DNA from: Trichoplax adhaerens | Taxonomy: Eukaryota > Placozoa > Uniplacotomia > Trichoplacea > Trichoplacidae | Direction of reading: 5' to 3' | NCBI RefSeq assembly: GCF_000150275.1 | Contig: NW_002060954.1 | Span: forward strand, 834,074-898,073 | Length of the DNA: 64,000 bases | Shown: positions 61,429-64,000 of the stretch, one piece after another | How the letters are laid out: every line of letters begins with the position of its first letter | Position numbering within the stretch: position 1 is the first letter of the stretch | Translations under genes and position numbers: made by a program | The notes under the pieces: model-generated | What the model saw: the letters and a program-made list of their open reading frames with translations, nothing else | The model's database searches: none | Told to the model about the DNA's origin: nothing

Positions 61429-64000
61429 ATGGATGGAGATTTTCTAGTTCATGGTGATCCTGAAATATGGAAAACAGCTTACGCGTACGATGTAAGTTTG
61501 AGTAAATATTAATAGTAAATAATTTATCCATAGCTGTAAGCTATTATCGAAGAGTATACTAGACCAGAAGTAAAGTAGCCTTAACATTTAATATATAATA
61601 AATGTGTTAATTGAAATGAAGAGACTATCTGTTTTCAGAATTGTCTTGCTGTCGTAATAAATGCTTATGAAAGGTAGATATCTATTCTTGCATCATAAGT
61701 TACATCAGACTTTGGTAAATATTAACTGATATTGTCCTTAGTAGTATTAAATATAAATAAACGTTAATCTTCTCGTAAATGATACAGGGTATGAACCTAA
61801 TTAATAGCATTACAATGCCAAAGAGCTTCTGGAGTTGTAATCCTTACCATAGTTTCTGCAGAGATGTTTCCGGAGTAAAAATGATGATGCATTGCAGATG
61901 CTTTATTCTCATTAACACTAGAGCTTCCAATATAGTGATAGAACAATTCAAATAAGAAATTTTCATTCTTCTCGCTATTTTCTAAACTTGATTTAAATTT
62001 AATACTCAAAACTAATGCTTGTCATTTTTATTTCACAGACGCCGGGAGATAATCAATACCTAGTCGATTTTGGGGATGACCTGCTTAAAGGACACGATAT
62101 TTTTATGCCACCATTGTTCTCAGATTACGAAGAATCTAAGTAAAAAACTCTCCATACCACTATTAATTTATCTTAATGTTTTAATAGAATATACAGCAGA
62201 AGCTTTCTACCACATAGTCGCTGACGTGGTATTTCTAGTTATATTTTTTTGGTAATACTATCAGTCAGCTATATAACGAGATTCACCAAGAAAGAACATT
62301 TACATTGATACAAAAGCTGGGAATTAATCACAAGATGCCTATCATATTTTTTGATCTTCATCAACTGCATACAGCTTGCATTTTTACAAAAATATACGTA
62401 GTCAGTTTTAGAGTTAGTAAGCGAACCTCTTGCTGGCACTAATTAATAATTAACGTTAGCTATTGGTTATCATTTATCAGTGATCTTATGACTGGTTTGG
62501 TATCTAATACGAAAGATTCAGTGATTACCAGTGATTCCCTAAAAGATGCAGTGCCAGTCGATTTAAAAGGTAATATTTACTCCATTTGAAGCTATACGCA
62601 CCAAAATTAACCTATGAGTAATATTAATTCGCACCTACTATAATGTTTTAAGTTTATGTTTTTATAGTGAACAGTCACTGGAATATTTCCTATAAACTAT
62701 TTCACTTTTCCAGGGCGTAGTTTTATGGGGAATATGAATATGTTAGTGGATGCTCTGAAGTTAGTACTGACTAAATTATTTAAGCAATCTAAATATTTAT
62801 TTAGCATTAGATCTCAATAATCTTAGAAACCACGAAATTAAGCCCGGAACGACCTCGGTCAGCAAGGATGCCAAAAATGTAACACTAGATTCCAAGACAA
62901 TCACACTGCAAAATAATCCAGTAGTTTTTGATAATGCGTTCAAACTGCGTCCAATTATTAACAAAAAGTATGAAGATAAAGAAGAGAATCGGAAAATGGT
63001 CAATAGCATCGAGGGTAGTGAAAGAAAACTGAAAATTGCTGACTTAGCGTCGTCTCGTAATATTCAATCTCCCATGCCAGAAAGTAGAGATCTAGATAAT
63101 GCATACATTTCTCATCCTTTAAATGAAATCAAGCGCAGTAAGCACGAAAACGAGCAACTCAAAATCGCTAAATCAGACATAGCTACCAAAGCAAAGAGGA
63201 AAAAGCCGAAGGTGGAGCAAGTCTCCGCTCTGATACCGACGAGTAAAAATATCAAGATTAATAATTTGATTGAATCGGATAGTGAAAGTCAAAGAAAGGC
63301 CTTTGCAAAACACATATCGATTGGGAAGGAAAATTGGCCGCCGAAAAAAAATAAGAAAAAAATTGTTAATATGGGCTGTGAAATTAAACAAGCGAAAGGG
63401 AAACGATGCAGTGTAGTGCGAACTCCAAATGATCTCATAAAGTACACAGTGGGGAATTCAGCTATGAATGCTTGCGAGATACATAGCTCGAAAGAAAGTC
63501 AGGTTTTAAAATTATTATTAAAATCTGAAACTAGTATAATCATAACCTCTAGAACCATTAATCATGGAAAAATTAATGACATGTAATTTAGAATTTTTTT
63601 ATCTCATAGAATAAAATATCTGTAAATGTAAATATACGTAAATTAATTACTATCATAGGAAAAAAAACATCATCAAAGGTCAGCGAACAAAAATTCTGGC
63701 TCCAATCTTGCATGTGGTTCTGAAGTTAAAAAGAGCCTACGACGCGAAAGAAATAGAATTCACAGTCGTAACCATCGTATAAAGAAAAAGATGCAGTTTC
63801 AAACTTTAGCTGAAGATAATCATAGACTGCAAATTTTGCATAAGGCAATGAGAACTCAGTATGAAAAATTCTTAGCTCAGCTAAAAGTCACTACTGAATT
63901 ATTAATGAAGGAAACCAGAAATAATAAAAATGTGACTCATCTCAAAACGGCACACGACACAGCTCGAAAATTAAGGACTGAGATTGGAATTCAAATCGAA
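61429..64000 (+). CDS. CREBRF-like bZIP factor with KEN box (3' end missing)
   Basis: Five exons in the window (61429-61491, 62039-62139, 62481-62569, 62805-63502, 63659 to beyond 64000) join with matching phases. The N-terminus is acidic and aromatic (LVDFGDDLLKGHDIFM), like an activation domain. Exon 4 encodes a long basic, lysine-rich stretch with a KEN box in GKENWPPKKNKKK. Exon 5 has a bZIP: basic region RRERNRIHSRNHRIKKKMQF, then exactly ten residues after the last basic-signature Arg a heptad series Leu-Leu-Met-Phe (LAEDNHRLQILHKAM). The N-x4-R-x2-R spacing followed by KKK-x-Q-(F/Y) matches CREBRF/LRF (NKLASRACRLKKKAQY in human), a regulator of CREB3 in ER stress. The canonical Ala is His here. 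The gene is cut by the window end. Confidence 0.62.

Noticed and set aside
62700-62761. Extra exon of the bZIP gene (GRSFMGNMNMLVDAL) after the acceptor at about 62714
   Set aside because: Its available donors leave phase 2, which does not match the phase-1 entry of the next exon at 62805. Direct joining of 62569 to 62805 keeps the frame.
1-64000. CRISPR array, bacterial operon, prophage or restriction/defence system
   Set aside because: All recognised genes are intron-containing animal genes. The only regularly spaced repeat is the 33-bp minisatellite, which has no spacers and no adjacent cas genes.

Overview
The window is nuclear DNA of an animal: AT-rich, with every recognisable gene split by mostly short GT-AG introns, coding on both strands, and single-copy metazoan housekeeping and cell-cycle genes packed close together. 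Compactness, AT content and high similarity of the products to human proteins fit an early-branching metazoan such as a placozoan (Trichoplax/Hoilungia type). That placement is inference from gene style, not from a database match. No bacterial operon, CRISPR array, virus or intact autonomous transposon was seen.

Layout. 1-330: long inverted repeat (MITE-like) ending 24 bp before CRIPT (+, 354-1919). FIBP (+, 3346-6376) converges on KNTC1/Rod (-, 6446-20737). 20.8-23.4 kb: intergenic, with one unidentified candidate small gene. Sororin/CDCA5-like (+, 23396-24889). 24.9-30.8 kb: largest gene-poor stretch, with a 33-bp minisatellite and a relic of the 1-330 element. Pyruvate carboxylase (+, 30783-35795) converges on Aquarius/AQR (-, 36724-46116). 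AHSA1 (-, 47405-50897) faces an unidentified first exon at 51466 (+). PSMD11/Rpn6 (-, 53791-57224) is head-to-head with TRAPPC6 (+, 57937-59299). A CREBRF-like bZIP gene (+, 61429 to beyond the window end) closes the window.

The genes do not form one pathway. KNTC1 (checkpoint recruitment at kinetochores) and sororin (protection of cohesin) both act in mitosis and are neighbours in divergent orientation. AQR acts in the spliceosome, PSMD11 in the proteasome lid, AHSA1 with Hsp90, TRAPPC6 in vesicle tethering, pyruvate carboxylase in mitochondrial anaplerosis.

The most unusual non-coding signal is a family of short self-complementary GTACTGTAC/TACAGTAC clusters that sit mainly at the 5' sides of genes (CRIPT, KNTC1/sororin, AQR, AHSA1, PSMD11/TRAPPC6). 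The same words occur in the arms of the 330-bp palindrome, suggesting that the clusters and the palindrome are related.
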